Assembly: GCA_964503355.1 (NCBI GenBank) | Contig: CAZCZS010000018.1 | Span: 1-24,627 of the forward strand | Reading direction: 5' to 3' | Length of the DNA: 24,627 nucleotides | DNA from: Mesoaciditoga sp964503355 | GTDB lineage: Bacteria > Thermotogota > Thermotogae > Mesoaciditogales > Mesoaciditogaceae | The notes under the pieces: model-generated | Databases searched by the model: none | What the model was told of the DNA's origin: nothing | What the model saw: only the letters and a program-made list of their open reading frames with translations | Program-made: the position numbers and the translations under genes | Shown here: piece after piece, positions 7,483-15,634 of the stretch | How positions within the stretch are numbered: position 1 is the first letter of the stretch | Layout of the letters: every line of letters begins with the position of its first letter

Positions 7483-9413
7483 CTTTCTCCCTCCAAAAAT
7501 GTGAACGGATGGAAATCTCGGCCGCTTGCTTCGAAAAATTTGGTGAAAAATTCGTAGTATATGAGCCTGAGATCCTGAATGAAAACGACCAATCCTTCCA
7601 ATCCCACGAGCATCAACTGTCCAAGCAGGAAAACTATAAACGCCCACAATCCACCGGCTGGTGCCGGCAACACCATCAGAGTTAAAACCCAAAATGCCAT
7701 GAACAAAGCCTCATGTGTCAGGGCAAACGCCGCAAGTCTGACAAATGATATCGCGTTGCTCAAGTACGAAATCAGAGTTTCAAACATACCGAATCCCGCT
7801 TCAACCCAAAAGCCGTTCGGTAAAGACACCTTTTTGTGCGTAACGATTTGAGCCAACGGCCTCTTGAAGAACATGGTTATAAGAGGCACGACTAAAAAGA
7901 TCTCCCAGAAAAGTGCTGAAAACGGTATCGATTTGTTCATGAAATAAAGCGAAACCAAATAGATAGATGGAACGTAAAAGACGATTCCGGCTATACCCTC
8001 AGCGCTGAACACCGCTTTTTCCACATCCTTTTGTATAAACCCGTTCACGACGTTCAGAACCATTCCAAAGAGGAGCATGCCTATTCCGTAATAAACGGAT
8101 ATCACCAGGAGTTGATTTATCTGAAGTGTTGGTTTTAGCCACAACGCTGGGATCCAATCAAAACCGAAAACGGAACCGTACATGAAGCCAAAGAAAACGG
8201 ATGACAACGCTGAACTCATCATCACCGTTCCAAACTTTCCAGAACCTTTCCTGTAAAGGAAATACCCAAACAGAAAAAGCACTAAACCGTGTCCAACATC
8301 ACCAAGCATGAAACCGTACATGAATATGAAGAATGCTGTGATGAATGGTGTCGGATCTATTTCGTTGTAACGAGGAGTTCCAAACATCTGCGTTATCAGC
8401 TCGAACGCCTTGAAGAGTCCTCCTCTGTTTATCAGCTTAACCGGTACTTCAAGTGTAGGAGACTTTTCAAGCACTTCATCCGGAGAATTTTCCATGATAA
8501 GCGCATTGTCCTTCATTTCGTCGTTGAGTTTTTCCAAATCTTGAGCTGGCATCCACCCACTTATAAAATGGATGGAACGCTGAGGTGTCGATTTGTTGTA
8601 TCTCATCAGATCGAATGTTCTTTTGTGCGATACGATAGATGAATAAACATCGTCCACGAACTCTTTACTCGCGTAAAGCACCTTCTTCACGACACTGTCA
8701 TTTTCATGCATGGATATTTTCGTTATCTCTATGAGAGATTCTATACGCCGTTGAATTTCTTTTGGAGTTCCTTGATAATCCACAGGAAGTTTATCTTCCT
8801 CAAAATAAGCTGATCGGAGGATCTTGTGCGCTTCTTCAACGAAGTCTGGCGTCGTGAAAACGAATATCCATGAGTTATCCTTGTCTCTGTTTACCTCCAG
8901 TATGAGAATTGGCACGTTCAGTGAGGATTCCACCAAAGGTTCGTAATGTCTTATCGGAACCCTTCCAAAGAACATCTTTATTCTCTTTATCTCGGCCAGA
9001 TTTTCGAGTTCAACATCGATACCCGCCAAGATCTTAACGTAGAAAAGTACCTTTTCGTACTCTTGAAGCTTGCGAGCCAACTCGTTTTTCTTTTCGAAAA
9101 AGCTTCTTATGCTCTTGTTCAACAGTGAAAATCTCCTCAACGTCTTTTGAACATCGAAAACTTTGTTCGCTTTAGAAGCGTCAAAAACTGGCTCATACTC
9201 CGTCATCTTCAAAAATTGTTTCATTTCATCGTAAACTTCTTGGTAAGGATTGGTGTCTTCTACTTCAAGAAGTTCACCTTTCACATCATCATTTAGAAGC
9301 TCTTTCAATTCCAACGGTTGGAACGCTTGAGATGAAAGCAGTTCGAAGTTCACTTCTTTCAGTTTTTCACTCTGAAAAGCCAACGTTACATTTTTCATCT
9401 TAGCTACTGCCAT
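7479..9413 (-). CDS. atpI: A/V-type ATPase subunit I (a-type stator, ion channel)
   Basis: A 644-residue homologue of the eukaryotic 116-kDa a subunit. The N-terminal half (about 1-340) is cytoplasmic and contacts the peripheral stalks. The C-terminal half has seven to eight membrane helices beginning around FITAFFIFMYGFMLGDVGHG. The essential channel arginine is visible as R559 in ISFVRLAAFALTHEALF, and a second conserved patch is LEGLVVFIQDLRLIYYEFF (Q613 and R616). It faces the K ring and provides the two half-channels. ATG 9413 follows the C stop by 9 bases with GAGGTGA at good spacing. Length is normal for bacterial members. Confidence 0.95.
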   Translation of the reverse strand: MAVAKMKNVTLAFQSEKLKEVNFELLSSQAFQPLELKELLNDDVKGELLEVEDTNPYQEVYDEMKQFLKMTEYEPVFDASKANKVFDVQKTLRRFSLLNKSIRSFFEKKNELARKLQEYEKVLFYVKILAGIDVELENLAEIKRIKMFFGRVPIRHYEPLVESSLNVPILILEVNRDKDNSWIFVFTTPDFVEEAHKILRSAYFEEDKLPVDYQGTPKEIQRRIESLIEITKISMHENDSVVKKVLYASKEFVDDVYSSIVSHKRTFDLMRYNKSTPQRSIHFISGWMPAQDLEKLNDEMKDNALIMENSPDEVLEKSPTLEVPVKLINRGGLFKAFELITQMFGTPRYNEIDPTPFITAFFIFMYGFMLGDVGHGLVLFLFGYFLYRKGSGKFGTVMMSSALSSVFFGFMYGSVFGFDWIPALWLKPTLQINQLLVISVYYGIGMLLFGMVLNVVNGFIQKDVEKAVFSAEGIAGIVFYVPSIYLVSLYFMNKSIPFSALFWEIFLVVPLITMFFKRPLAQIVTHKKVSLPNGFWVEAGFGMFETLISYLSNAISFVRLAAFALTHEALFMAFWVLTLMVLPAPAGGLWAFIVFLLGQLMLVGLEGLVVFIQDLRLIYYEFFTKFFEASGRDFHPFTFLEGER

Positions 9414-9422
9414 ATTCTCACC

Positions 9423-10511
9423 TCAAAGCGATGTTATCAAGTATTTTTTTATTTCATCTTCTTTCAACGCGTATCTTACACCTTCAATTATCGTCGTTAT
9501 GTCCATGATCTCATATTCTTTGAGAAACATGTAGTGAAAAAAAGGTGTGATTGAAAAACCACCAAGCGTGGACACGGACTTTTTCGCGCTTGTGTACAGA
9601 TATCTCTTCATGCTCAAAGTTAACATTTCCGGGGTGATGTTTTCCCTTTTTTCTGGAATATCTTTTAGAATTTCCGAATATGGTCCCTCGGAGATCACGT
9701 TTAACGTTGACACAAGATCTTTCGCGTCGCACAAAGCGTGGAGGTGAGTGGCATCCAGTCTTAATCCTGCTGGAATCAGTGAATTGTAAAGCTCCTCAGC
9801 ACGCAAAGAATAAAACGTTTTTGCCCTTATTATCCATTCCATATTTGTGAGATCTATCCTTTCCCCGATCATCATTTTGACGCTCAGATAATCGTCGTAA
9901 TCCAAATTCTTGGCTGCCCTTAAAAAACCAAAGTACAACCATCTGTCCAATCCGTTTTCTATACTTCCTATCAAATTGGGTGATTCGGATTTGTAACTCG
10001 CAAAAACGTTCCTTACAACTTCGTAATAGGGTGTTTTTTCAAGCGAAGAAAGAATTTCTTCCTTTGTGGTGCACAAGGCCACTTTCAAAGGATCTACAAG
10101 AGCTTTGGATTCAAGATCGTAAAATTTTGGCTTAAGATCTTCCAAATTCTTCTTCGATTCCCTTTCAACCAAGGCATTTCTCAGGGCTAATTTTAAATTC
10201 TCTATTTCGTACATTTTTATTATGTACGAAGAAAACGCGCGATTTAGAGTTACGAAGAACGTGAAGATCTTTTTCACGTCTTTAACAAGATCGGCTTTCA
10301 AGATGGTTTCAAGATCCCTTCTATGGAGTTCCTCAGCGTTGACGTTTTTAAGAGCCTGTGAATACATACTCGTTTTTTGGAGGTAAGCGGTTATCTCGGG
10401 AACACTTTTTCTATTCATTAGGGCCTCGTAATCGCTTTTCTTCAAAAAGCGACTTGCCATACTCGCTAACTTTGCCCTCACGCCAGCGTAAGCCAACACA
10501 CTAGCCATCAT
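9423..10511 (-). CDS. atpC: A/V-type ATPase subunit C (ring-axle connector)
   Basis: A 362-residue soluble protein of the V-type C/d family, the funnel that sits on the K ring and holds the D/F axle. The N-terminal AYAGVRAKLASMASRFLKKSDYEALM, the repeated three-lobed helical pattern, and late stretches such as DLTNMEWIIRAKTFY and LLxxGxR-like IPAGLRLDATHLHAL agree with the family. Two adjacent ATG codons (10511 and 10508) can serve; GAGGT lies upstream of both. The start overlaps the H stop by 11 bases. Its place between H and I differs from the better known NtpFIKECGABD order, where C comes after E. Confidence 0.9.
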   Translation of the reverse strand: MMASVLAYAGVRAKLASMASRFLKKSDYEALMNRKSVPEITAYLQKTSMYSQALKNVNAEELHRRDLETILKADLVKDVKKIFTFFVTLNRAFSSYIIKMYEIENLKLALRNALVERESKKNLEDLKPKFYDLESKALVDPLKVALCTTKEEILSSLEKTPYYEVVRNVFASYKSESPNLIGSIENGLDRWLYFGFLRAAKNLDYDDYLSVKMMIGERIDLTNMEWIIRAKTFYSLRAEELYNSLIPAGLRLDATHLHALCDAKDLVSTLNVISEGPYSEILKDIPEKRENITPEMLTLSMKRYLYTSAKKSVSTLGGFSITPFFHYMFLKEYEIMDITTIIEGVRYALKEDEIKKYLITSL

Positions 10512-10836
10512 TCTCTACCTCTAAAAAATCATTTAAAAAATCGTTTATCATCTTGTCCTTGACGTTGAGATACATCTCTCTCATGCTCATGATCTTCTGT
10601 CTGGTCTCGTTTAGAATGTTCTCTTCATTCATCCTCATCTTCTCTTTCGAAGTTTTCATCATCTCTCTGACCAATTCGTTTGCTTCATCTATTTTCGATT
10701 CAACGAGTCTTTTTCCGTTTTTTCTCGCTTCGTTTACGAGATTTTCGCTTTTGCGTTTGGCCTCTTGAACCAAATCTCTCGATTCTTTTTCGGAGGATAC
10801 CAATTCTTTCACAACGTCTTCTATTCTTACTTCCAC
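10501..10836 (-). CDS. atpH: A/V-type ATPase subunit H (G-type peripheral stalk)
   Basis: A 111-residue, highly charged and almost entirely helical protein. Its long heptad pattern is rich in Glu, Lys and Arg (for example ESRDLVQEAKRKSENLVNEA), as expected for the stalk partner of subunit E. The open frame continues to an ATG at 10917, but that extension runs through the promoter. The GTG at 10836 has AAGGAGGG 7 bases upstream and gives the usual family length, so it is chosen. It is the first gene of the operon. Its identity rests on composition, length and position, because this subunit has little sequence signature. Confidence 0.85.
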   Translation of the reverse strand: MEVRIEDVVKELVSSEKESRDLVQEAKRKSENLVNEARKNGKRLVESKIDEANELVREMMKTSKEKMRMNEENILNETRQKIMSMREMYLNVKDKMINDFLNDFLEVENDG

Positions 10837-10876
10837 GTTCGTTCCCTCCTTCCCTTGAACCTTACCGCATTTTAAT

Positions 10877-10885
10877 ATTATATCA
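10877..10885 (-). promoter_or_regulatory. Promoter of the ATPase operon (extended -10)
   Basis: On the minus strand this reads TGATATAAT, a perfect -10 with a TGn extension. It lies 41 bases upstream of the GTG of subunit H. No good -35 is seen at 16-18 bases, which an extended -10 can tolerate. Transcription would start near 10869. Confidence 0.65.
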
Positions 10886-10950
10886 CTTGATTTTGAAAAG
10901 GAGAGGATTTTCATCAATTTTAAAGATCGGATCGTTTATATTTAACTTAA

Positions 10951-11220
10951 ACTTGTGCGCCAACTTTACAAGCCAATGGCTTTTAGCCATACATCGCTTT
11001 TCAAGCGATAAGGGATTTTTCGAAAATTTCATCCTGGATCTTTTTTGTCACGCCGTACCAACCGAATATCATCCTGAACCGACCGTAGGTCGTCCCGGAC
11101 CTGATCCGGGATCTCGTTTTCGATTCAGGATCTCGTTTTTGATTCAGAATCTCTTTCTTATCTATGAGATTCCGGGTCGTAGCCCGGAATGACGTTAAGG
11201 GCAAAGACTCCTTTCAACGT
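10951..11220 (+). repeat. Dispersed composite repeat, copy B
   Basis: It fills most of the gap between the diverging ATPase operon and DUF89 gene. The left module (from CTTGTGCGCC to about 11033) is shared almost base for base with copy D and includes ATCGCTT-TTC-AAGCGAT (10993-11009), a 7-bp hairpin followed by a T run. A middle module (11063-11115) is identical over 53 bases to the reverse strand of copy C. Further right come a duplicated GATTCAGGATCTCG-like unit, the ATTCCGGG/CCCGGAAT hairpin (about 11170-11191), and one unit of the AATGACGTT tail. ORFs reading through it are repeat artefacts. Confidence 0.88.
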
Positions 11221-11257
11221 TTCGTGCGTGAACAGAATCAGCGTACAACACAAGACG

Positions 11258-11285
11258 TTGTAAGAGGTATTTCGTGTGTTACAAT
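11258..11285 (+). promoter_or_regulatory. Candidate promoter of the DUF89 gene
   Basis: TTGTAA (11258-11263) and TACAAT (11280-11285) are separated by 16 bases, 43 bases before the start codon. A small dyad, TACAAC at 11244-11249 with GTTGTA at 11257-11262, overlaps the -35 and could be an operator. Confidence 0.45.
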
Positions 11286-11328
11286 AACTTGGTGCTCAAT
11301 CCATCTAAACAAAGGAGGCGAGGATATT

Positions 11329-12183
11329 TTGAAAGCGTTGTCTGATTGTTTTCCTTGCGTTTTAACCCAGATTAAAAGAAGCTTAGATGAATGGCAAGCG
11401 AGCGATGAAGAGAAATTCGAAGTCATGAAAAGGGCCTCCGAAAGTTTAAAATACGCCACTTTTGGTATGAAACCGACGGAATTGTCCAAACTCGCAAATG
11501 ACACGGTGAAAAAGATGACTGGTATAACGGATCTTTACAAACGGAGAAAAAAAGCTCTCAACGATAGCGCCGAAAAGATAATACCGGCCGTGATAAAATT
11601 CGCGGAATCATCTTCTCACCCTCTGAAGACGCTCGCAACGGCTGCCATATTGGGAAATCATCTTGATTTGGGCGTTAACGAAGTTGAACTGGATGATGAA
11701 TTTATGAGCACACTCGAAAACAAAAAACTCAGAATAGACGATTTCGATTCTTTGCTGGTCAAATTGAAAAGGGCAAAGAAGGTGTTGTACATACTCGATA
11801 ACACCGGAGAAGTTGTTTTCGATAAGGCTTTTTCGGATAAGATGAAATCGCTTTTCAACGTGTCTTTAAAAGTTGCGGTAAGAAGTGAACCGATAATAAA
11901 CGATGTTACCGAAGTAGAAGCTTTGGAAGTGGGCTTTTCTGTGGATGAAATAGTGGATTCAGGTACCACCATGGCCGGAATGGATCTCGATGTCGCAAGC
12001 GATGAATTCATGCAAGCTTGGAAAGAAGCGGATGTGATAATCTCAAAAGGACAAGGAAATTTCGAAGGGTTGGATGAGGTACACGATGACAGATTGTTCT
12101 TTCTTTTGGAAGCGAAATGTCCCGTGATAGCAAGTGTTCTTCATGTAAAAGTGGGAGATGCCATTTTGGCGAATTGGAAATGA
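11329..12183 (+). CDS. DUF89 family protein (ARMT1-like metal-dependent phosphatase)
   Basis: A 284-residue soluble protein of the DUF89 family, which contains metal-dependent phosphatases thought to act on damaged or harmful phosphometabolites. It has the CFPC pair of the CxxC-bearing prokaryotic subfamily (C7, C10), ILDNTGEVVFD (D157, N158), EPIINDVT (N191, D192), VDSGTTMAG, SKGQGNFEGL (K240) and LLEAKCP near the end. The longer frame begins inside repeat B and is not credible. TTG 11329 has AAAGGAGG 10 bases upstream, and MKALSDCFPC is a typical subfamily start. It is monocistronic, ending at a bidirectional terminator shared with tRNA-Pro. The substrate cannot be deduced. Confidence 0.88.
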   Translation: MKALSDCFPCVLTQIKRSLDEWQASDEEKFEVMKRASESLKYATFGMKPTELSKLANDTVKKMTGITDLYKRRKKALNDSAEKIIPAVIKFAESSSHPLKTLATAAILGNHLDLGVNEVELDDEFMSTLENKKLRIDDFDSLLVKLKRAKKVLYILDNTGEVVFDKAFSDKMKSLFNVSLKVAVRSEPIINDVTEVEALEVGFSVDEIVDSGTTMAGMDLDVASDEFMQAWKEADVIISKGQGNFEGLDEVHDDRLFFLLEAKCPVIASVLHVKVGDAILANWK

Positions 12184-12210
12184 ATTTCCGACAACTTTTG
12201 AAATAAAACA

Positions 12211-12234
12211 AAAGCGCAGAAATCTGCGCTTTTT

Positions 12235-12235
<1 letters not shown>
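12211..12235. terminator. Bidirectional terminator between DUF89 gene and tRNA-Pro
   Basis: AAAGCGCAGA and TCTGCGCTTT form a stem closed by a tight loop. TTT follows on the plus strand, and a T-rich stretch (TTTTGTTTTATTT) follows on the minus strand. It serves the two converging transcripts, and its plus-strand T run meets the encoded CCA end of the tRNA. Confidence 0.8.
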
Positions 12236-12299
<64 letters not shown>

Positions 12300-12309
<10 letters not shown>

Positions 12310-12827
12310 ATGCGTGAAGAAGTATACCATAAAGAAAAGGAATTTTTCAAGTCTTTTTGTCGACCATTTTCGATGTTCTTTACGGCTTCCCATCCTCCCT
12401 TTATGATATTTCCATAAATTTGGATGTTGAAGTGACCGTGCATGGACTTTTCATTTTTGGATAGTATCCCATCGAAAGTGTAAAGTACGAAAATCCTTTT
12501 TTGATCGATTACCGGTACAAGTAAATAAGCGAAATGCACTTTTTTGTCGTTCACATATCCCATTCCGCCTTTTCCAGCGTCCGGAATCCAAATGACATTT
12601 CCAACCTGTTCAAAACGAAGAACTTCAGAAGGGGAAATGGATTTTCCTTGGTAGTAGGCTACACTTACGTTTCTTTGAGGAGGAATCTTAAAATAAAAAG
12701 TCCAGCTTCCAGAAACGTTAGCTTGAATGGAGATGTTTTGAGCGTTTGATCTTCTTATCATGAATATTCCAACAACGAGAATTATCACAAGGATAAGGGG
12801 AAGCCAAGAAAAGAAGAATCTTTTCAC
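12300..12827 (-). CDS. Membrane-anchored protein with possible calycin-like beta domain, unknown function
   Basis: About 175 residues. An N-terminal KRFFFSWLPLILVIILVVGIFMIRR is a single membrane anchor or uncleaved signal. The rest is predicted to be extracytoplasmic and beta-rich. VSGSWTFYFKIPP near the start and a late DGILSKNEKSMHGHFNIQIYGN...GGWEAVK pattern resemble the strand signature of small lipocalin-like (calycin) domains, but this is a pattern impression only. The GTG at 12827 is preferred over GTG 12836 because GAGGTGA sits just upstream. The frame's stop lies inside tRNA-Pro, and the tRNA promoter lies inside its last 17 codons, so the final eight residues (YTSSRIGA) are unlikely to be conserved. 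No clear promoter or partner gene is seen. Confidence 0.6.
12321..12350 (-). promoter_or_regulatory. Promoter of tRNA-Pro, inside the upstream CDS
   Basis: On the minus strand, TTGAAA (12350-12345) and TATACT (12326-12321) are separated by 18 bases. The expected start near 12314 is a few bases before the mature tRNA 5' end at 12309. Confidence 0.65.
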
Positions 12828-12840
12828 CTCGTTCACCTCG

Positions 12841-13025
12841 ATTTGAAGCTAAAAAATGCGGGATCGACTCTTTGACAAAGATTTTAATCCATTCTGATTC
12901 TAGTTCATTTTATCACTCTTTTAGTGTTGAGCGTTAAAATAACGAAGAAGTTTTCATCAAGATAAGTAAAAAATTGGCACACATCTTGTAGTTCTGTAGT
13001 GGATGGCATTTTTGTTCGTTTTTGT
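12841..13025. other. AT-rich intergenic stretch without a recognisable feature
   Basis: This lies between the calycin-like gene and repeat copy C. I see no credible ORF, RNA or terminator. A weak promoter-like TTGTCA on the minus strand near 12875 could drive the calycin-like gene, but no good -10 follows at normal spacing. Confidence 0.4.
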
Positions 13026-13344
13026 ATTTGCCGCGCGCTTGATGGAGTCTTTGTTCTCAACATCATTATGGACCTGATGCGCTTGATGAAGTCTTTAACC
13101 TTAACGTCATTGCGGCCTACGAGCTTTTGAACGGAGTCTTTGACCTTAACGTCATTGCGGGCTTGACCCGCAATCCCATCCTTTTGAAGGATGAGATCCC
13201 GGATCAGGTCCGGGACGACCTACGGTCGGTTCAGGATGATATTCGCTTGGTGCGGCATGCCAAAAAGAGAGGATTCGAAATAACATTTTCAAAAAAATTC
13301 CCTCTACCGCTTGAAAAACCATTGGCTTGTTAAGTTGACACGCG
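13026..13344 (-). repeat. Dispersed composite repeat, copy C (inverted relative to A, B and D)
   Basis: Read on the minus strand it begins with GTCAACTTAACAAGCCAATGG, the left module of copies B and D, but the ATCGCTT hairpin is degraded. The middle module (13193-13245) has 53 bases identical to copy B. The palindrome follows, with TCCCGGA/TCCGGGA and GCGGG/CCCGC stems. The tail has three degenerate 44-45-base units, each opening AATGACGTT or AATGATGTT. The plus-strand ORF through it (13127-13333) contains the phrase VIAGLTRNP, a translation of the repeat. Confidence 0.88.
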
Positions 13345-13372
13345 ACGTGAGTCAAAAAAGATATTTTTCAAA

Positions 13373-13381
13373 TGGTATAAT
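13373..13381 (+). promoter_or_regulatory. Candidate promoter of the ten-gene salvage operon (extended -10)
   Basis: TGGTATAAT is a perfect -10 with a TGn extension, 17 bases before GTG 13399. No clear -35 is found. Transcription would begin near 13388, inside or just before the GAGGTGA ribosome site (13387-13393). The leader would be extremely short, and translation from GTG 13390 might be nearly leaderless. Confidence 0.5.
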
Positions 13382-13398
13382 CACGTGAGGTGATCTTC

Positions 13399-13731
13399 GT
13401 GCAGAAAAATCGAGAAATGTTAGAATCATTGGATGAAATAACGTTGAAAATGCTGGACGCCGTTCAATCTCAAAACTTTGACAAGTTGAACCAACTTTAC
13501 GAAACGAGAAACGAACTCTTTGGCAAGTTCAAAAAACTCATTCAAAGTGGTACTTCGTTGCCGGAAGCGGAGCTGTCCAAATTGTCGAGAGATACCGAAA
13601 GACTGTCCGTTGCGATGAGAAATCTCAGCGAAAAGGTGAAAACGAAAATAGAGGAAATATCCAAGAACATCGAATTGATCCAAGGCTATGCGGTATCCAA
13701 AAACGATTTTCATATAAACGAAAGGCGATGA
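13399..13731 (+). CDS. Small helical coiled-coil protein, FliT-like
   Basis: A 110-residue, fully helical, highly charged protein without signal peptide or membrane segment. The pattern (a first helix with LDEITLKMLDAVQSQNFDKLNQLYETRNELFGKF, a break at SGTSLP, then two long helices ending IELIQGYAVSKNDF) resembles the size and layout of FliT-type flagellar export chaperones. The similarity is structural in feel rather than motif-based, and no flagellar gene is nearby. GTG 13399 has GAGGTGA 5 bases upstream; GTG 13390 is the alternative. It is the first gene of a long operon, and its stop overlaps the aldolase start as ATGA. An unrelated helical function is equally possible. Confidence 0.6.
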   Translation: MQKNREMLESLDEITLKMLDAVQSQNFDKLNQLYETRNELFGKFKKLIQSGTSLPEAELSKLSRDTERLSVAMRNLSEKVKTKIEEISKNIELIQGYAVSKNDFHINERR

Positions 13732-14390
13732 TTTCATTGAAAGAGAGTATTCAAATCTTACAGGCATGTGAAGATGTGCAAGAGGCTGGCTTGATCTTCG
13801 GAACATGGGGAAATCTCTCGGTGCGATTGGAAGACGGAAATATATTGATCACGCCAAGTGGGATTCCGTACGATGAATTGAGAGAAGAAGATCTCGTCAT
13901 CTGTGATATGAACGGTAAGGTTGTGTACGGTAAGCAAGAGCCTTCAAGCGAGTTAAGAATGCACATCGAAATTTACAAGGCGAGAGAAGACGTTAAGGCC
14001 GTAGTTCACACTCATAGCCTTTACGCTTCTGTAGCTTCTGCATCTTTGAATGAGGTTCCACTCTTGGTGGAAGATGCGGCTATGGTGTTAGGTGGAAATA
14101 TAGAAGTGACATCTTATCAAGCACCTGGAAGTCAGGAACTGGCGATGGAAGTCGTAAAACATCTCGGTCAGAAAAACGCCACCATCATAGCAAATCATGG
14201 ACAAGTCGGAGTTGGAAAAACCTTAGATGATGCCATCCTCGCTTCTGTGATGTGCGAAAAATCTTCTCAACTTTACATAAAAGCCTTGGGAATCACCAAA
14301 TCACCAAGGGTTCTAAGCGACGAAGATGTGAAAAAATTGAGTGAAACGTACGTTAACCATTACAGAAAGCTGAGGGATTTCAAGGAATGA
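13728..14390 (+). CDS. Class II aldolase/adducin family protein (FucA-like sugar-phosphate aldolase)
   Basis: A 220-residue zinc enzyme. The four metal and catalytic residues of E. coli L-fuculose-1-phosphate aldolase are conserved at matching spacing: E75 in EPSSELRMH, H94 and H96 in VVHTHSLYAS, and H157 in IIANHGQVGVG. The phosphate-binding stretches GTWGNLSVR and ITPSGIPYDEL are also present. Such enzymes cleave ketose 1-phosphates to dihydroxyacetone phosphate and an aldehyde. The gene overlaps the FliT-like gene before it and MTA deaminase after it (both ATGA). This suggests the substrate is 5-methylthioribulose 1-phosphate or 5-deoxyribulose 1-phosphate rather than fuculose phosphate. 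MtnB dehydratase belongs to the same superfamily and cannot be excluded. Confidence 0.85.
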   Translation: MISLKESIQILQACEDVQEAGLIFGTWGNLSVRLEDGNILITPSGIPYDELREEDLVICDMNGKVVYGKQEPSSELRMHIEIYKAREDVKAVVHTHSLYASVASASLNEVPLLVEDAAMVLGGNIEVTSYQAPGSQELAMEVVKHLGQKNATIIANHGQVGVGKTLDDAILASVMCEKSSQLYIKALGITKSPRVLSDEDVKKLSETYVNHYRKLRDFKE

Positions 14391-15634
14391 ACAGAATACT
14401 GAAAAATTGTTTAGTCGTGAACGAAGATCTAACTTTCGAAAAAAAAGATCTGTACGTCGAAAATGGAACTTTGGTTGATTTTACAAAGGGTCAAGTTGAG
14501 GATCTCAAAGGCGCGTTGGTGATGCCAGGACTGATCAACACTCATACTCACGCCGCGATGAGCCTTTTCAGGGGAATAGCTGAAGATGTTGAACTTTACG
14601 AATGGTTGTCAACTTACATATTTCCACGAGAGGCCAAGCTTACAGAAGAAGACGTTTACATAGGCAGCCTTGTGAGCTTCATGGAAATGGTGAAAAACGG
14701 TATAACAACATTCGTGGACATGTACTTCTTTCAAGATGCCGTTGCCCAAGCCGCCAAAGATCTAGGAATAAGAGGAGTTATAACCCGTGGATTGGCCGAT
14801 GTTGATGGAAAAGGTGAGCAGAAGTTAAAAGAGTGTGAAGAATTCATAAAATCACACGAGAACGATCCTCTTATTCGCGGTGGAGTAGGCCCCCATGCGC
14901 TTTACACGTGTTCAAACGGCTATTTCAAAGAAGCGGTGGAACTTGCCCGATCTACCAACTCTCTTTTAACCTATCACTTGCTTGAAAGTCCTTTGGAAAG
15001 AGAAGATTACAAAAAAAGAACCGGTATGGAATCCGTCGATTTTCTCGATAAGATAAACGCTTTCGATGAAAGAACCATAATAGCCCACGGTACTCATTTG
15101 AACTCCAAAGAGTTGGAAGTATTATCCAAACGTAAATCAACTCTTTCCTACAACCCGATTTCCAACGCCAAATTGGGGAACGGTGTGGCTCCCATACCTT
15201 TGGCGTTATCCAAAAAGGTCAACGTCACTTTAGGCACGGATTCTGCCGCCTCAAACAACTCTTTAAACCTGTTCGATGAGATGAAATTCGGCGCGTTGCT
15301 TCAAAGGGCAGCATCCAACGATCCAACTTTGATGAAGATGGAAGAGATCTTCGCTATGGCAACGAAGAACGCGGCGAGGGCGCTCCCGTTTAAAGTGGGA
15401 AAGATAGAAAGTGGAATGCTCGCAGATCTCGTTGTGGTTGATCTGCAGAATCTTTCTTTAACTCCTAGAAAATACGTGAAGTCTCATCTCATATACTCTT
15501 TCGACACTCGTGTCATAAGAAAAGTTATGATAAACGGAGAATGGGTTTACGATGATGGATTTTTAAATGTGGATTTTCATGAGGTGATCGAGCGTTTTGA
15601 AAAAACGGTTAGTGCCATTGATTCTCGCCTCTGA
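14387..15634 (+). CDS. mtaD: 5-methylthioadenosine/S-adenosylhomocysteine deaminase
   Basis: A 415-residue amidohydrolase that deaminates methylthioadenosine, S-adenosylhomocysteine and adenosine to the inosine forms. Metal and catalytic residues are visible: H53 and H55 in NTHTHAAMSLFRG, H197 and E200 in YHLLES, H234 in IIAHGTH, and D285 in LGTDSAASNNSLNLF. They line up with the well-studied Thermotoga maritima TM0936 (H55, H57, H200, E203, H228, D279), to which the whole chain is strikingly similar. The C-terminal small beta domain with SGMLADLVVVDL is present. ATG 14387 overlaps the aldolase stop. With two purine nucleoside phosphorylases downstream, its product can be split to hypoxanthine and a ribose 1-phosphate derivative. 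Confidence 0.95.
   Translation: MNRILKNCLVVNEDLTFEKKDLYVENGTLVDFTKGQVEDLKGALVMPGLINTHTHAAMSLFRGIAEDVELYEWLSTYIFPREAKLTEEDVYIGSLVSFMEMVKNGITTFVDMYFFQDAVAQAAKDLGIRGVITRGLADVDGKGEQKLKECEEFIKSHENDPLIRGGVGPHALYTCSNGYFKEAVELARSTNSLLTYHLLESPLEREDYKKRTGMESVDFLDKINAFDERTIIAHGTHLNSKELEVLSKRKSTLSYNPISNAKLGNGVAPIPLALSKKVNVTLGTDSAASNNSLNLFDEMKFGALLQRAASNDPTLMKMEEIFAMATKNAARALPFKVGKIESGMLADLVVVDLQNLSLTPRKYVKSHLIYSFDTRVIRKVMINGEWVYDDGFLNVDFHEVIERFEKTVSAIDSRL

Noticed and set aside
7483..7692. 70-residue N-terminal extension of K1
   Set aside because: It overlaps the C-terminal coding part of subunit I. The ATGA overlap at 7479-7482 and family length fix the start at 7482.
2281..9128. Many plus-strand ORFs of 60-117 residues across the ATPase operon
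   Set aside because: All are antisense to full-length, motif-bearing ATPase subunits and none has a convincing ribosome site.
11001..11204. 67-residue minus-strand ORF in repeat copy B
   Set aside because: It lies wholly inside the repeat and its content follows the repeat on the reverse strand.
13127..13333. 68-residue plus-strand ORF in repeat copy C
   Set aside because: It is a translation of the dispersed palindromic repeat (VIAGLTRNP, DQVRDD). It has no ribosome site and no independent conservation.
13335..13340. TTGACA as -35 for the ten-gene operon
   Set aside because: It lies 35 bases before the TATAAT at 13376. No good -10 exists at 16-19 bases, and the hexamer belongs to the end of repeat copy C.
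13728..14390. Assignment of the class II aldolase as L-fuculose-1-phosphate aldolase or ribulose-phosphate epimerase
   Set aside because: The metal residues fit aldolases in general, but no fucose or arabinose gene is nearby. The overlap with MTA deaminase points elsewhere, so only the family is claimed.
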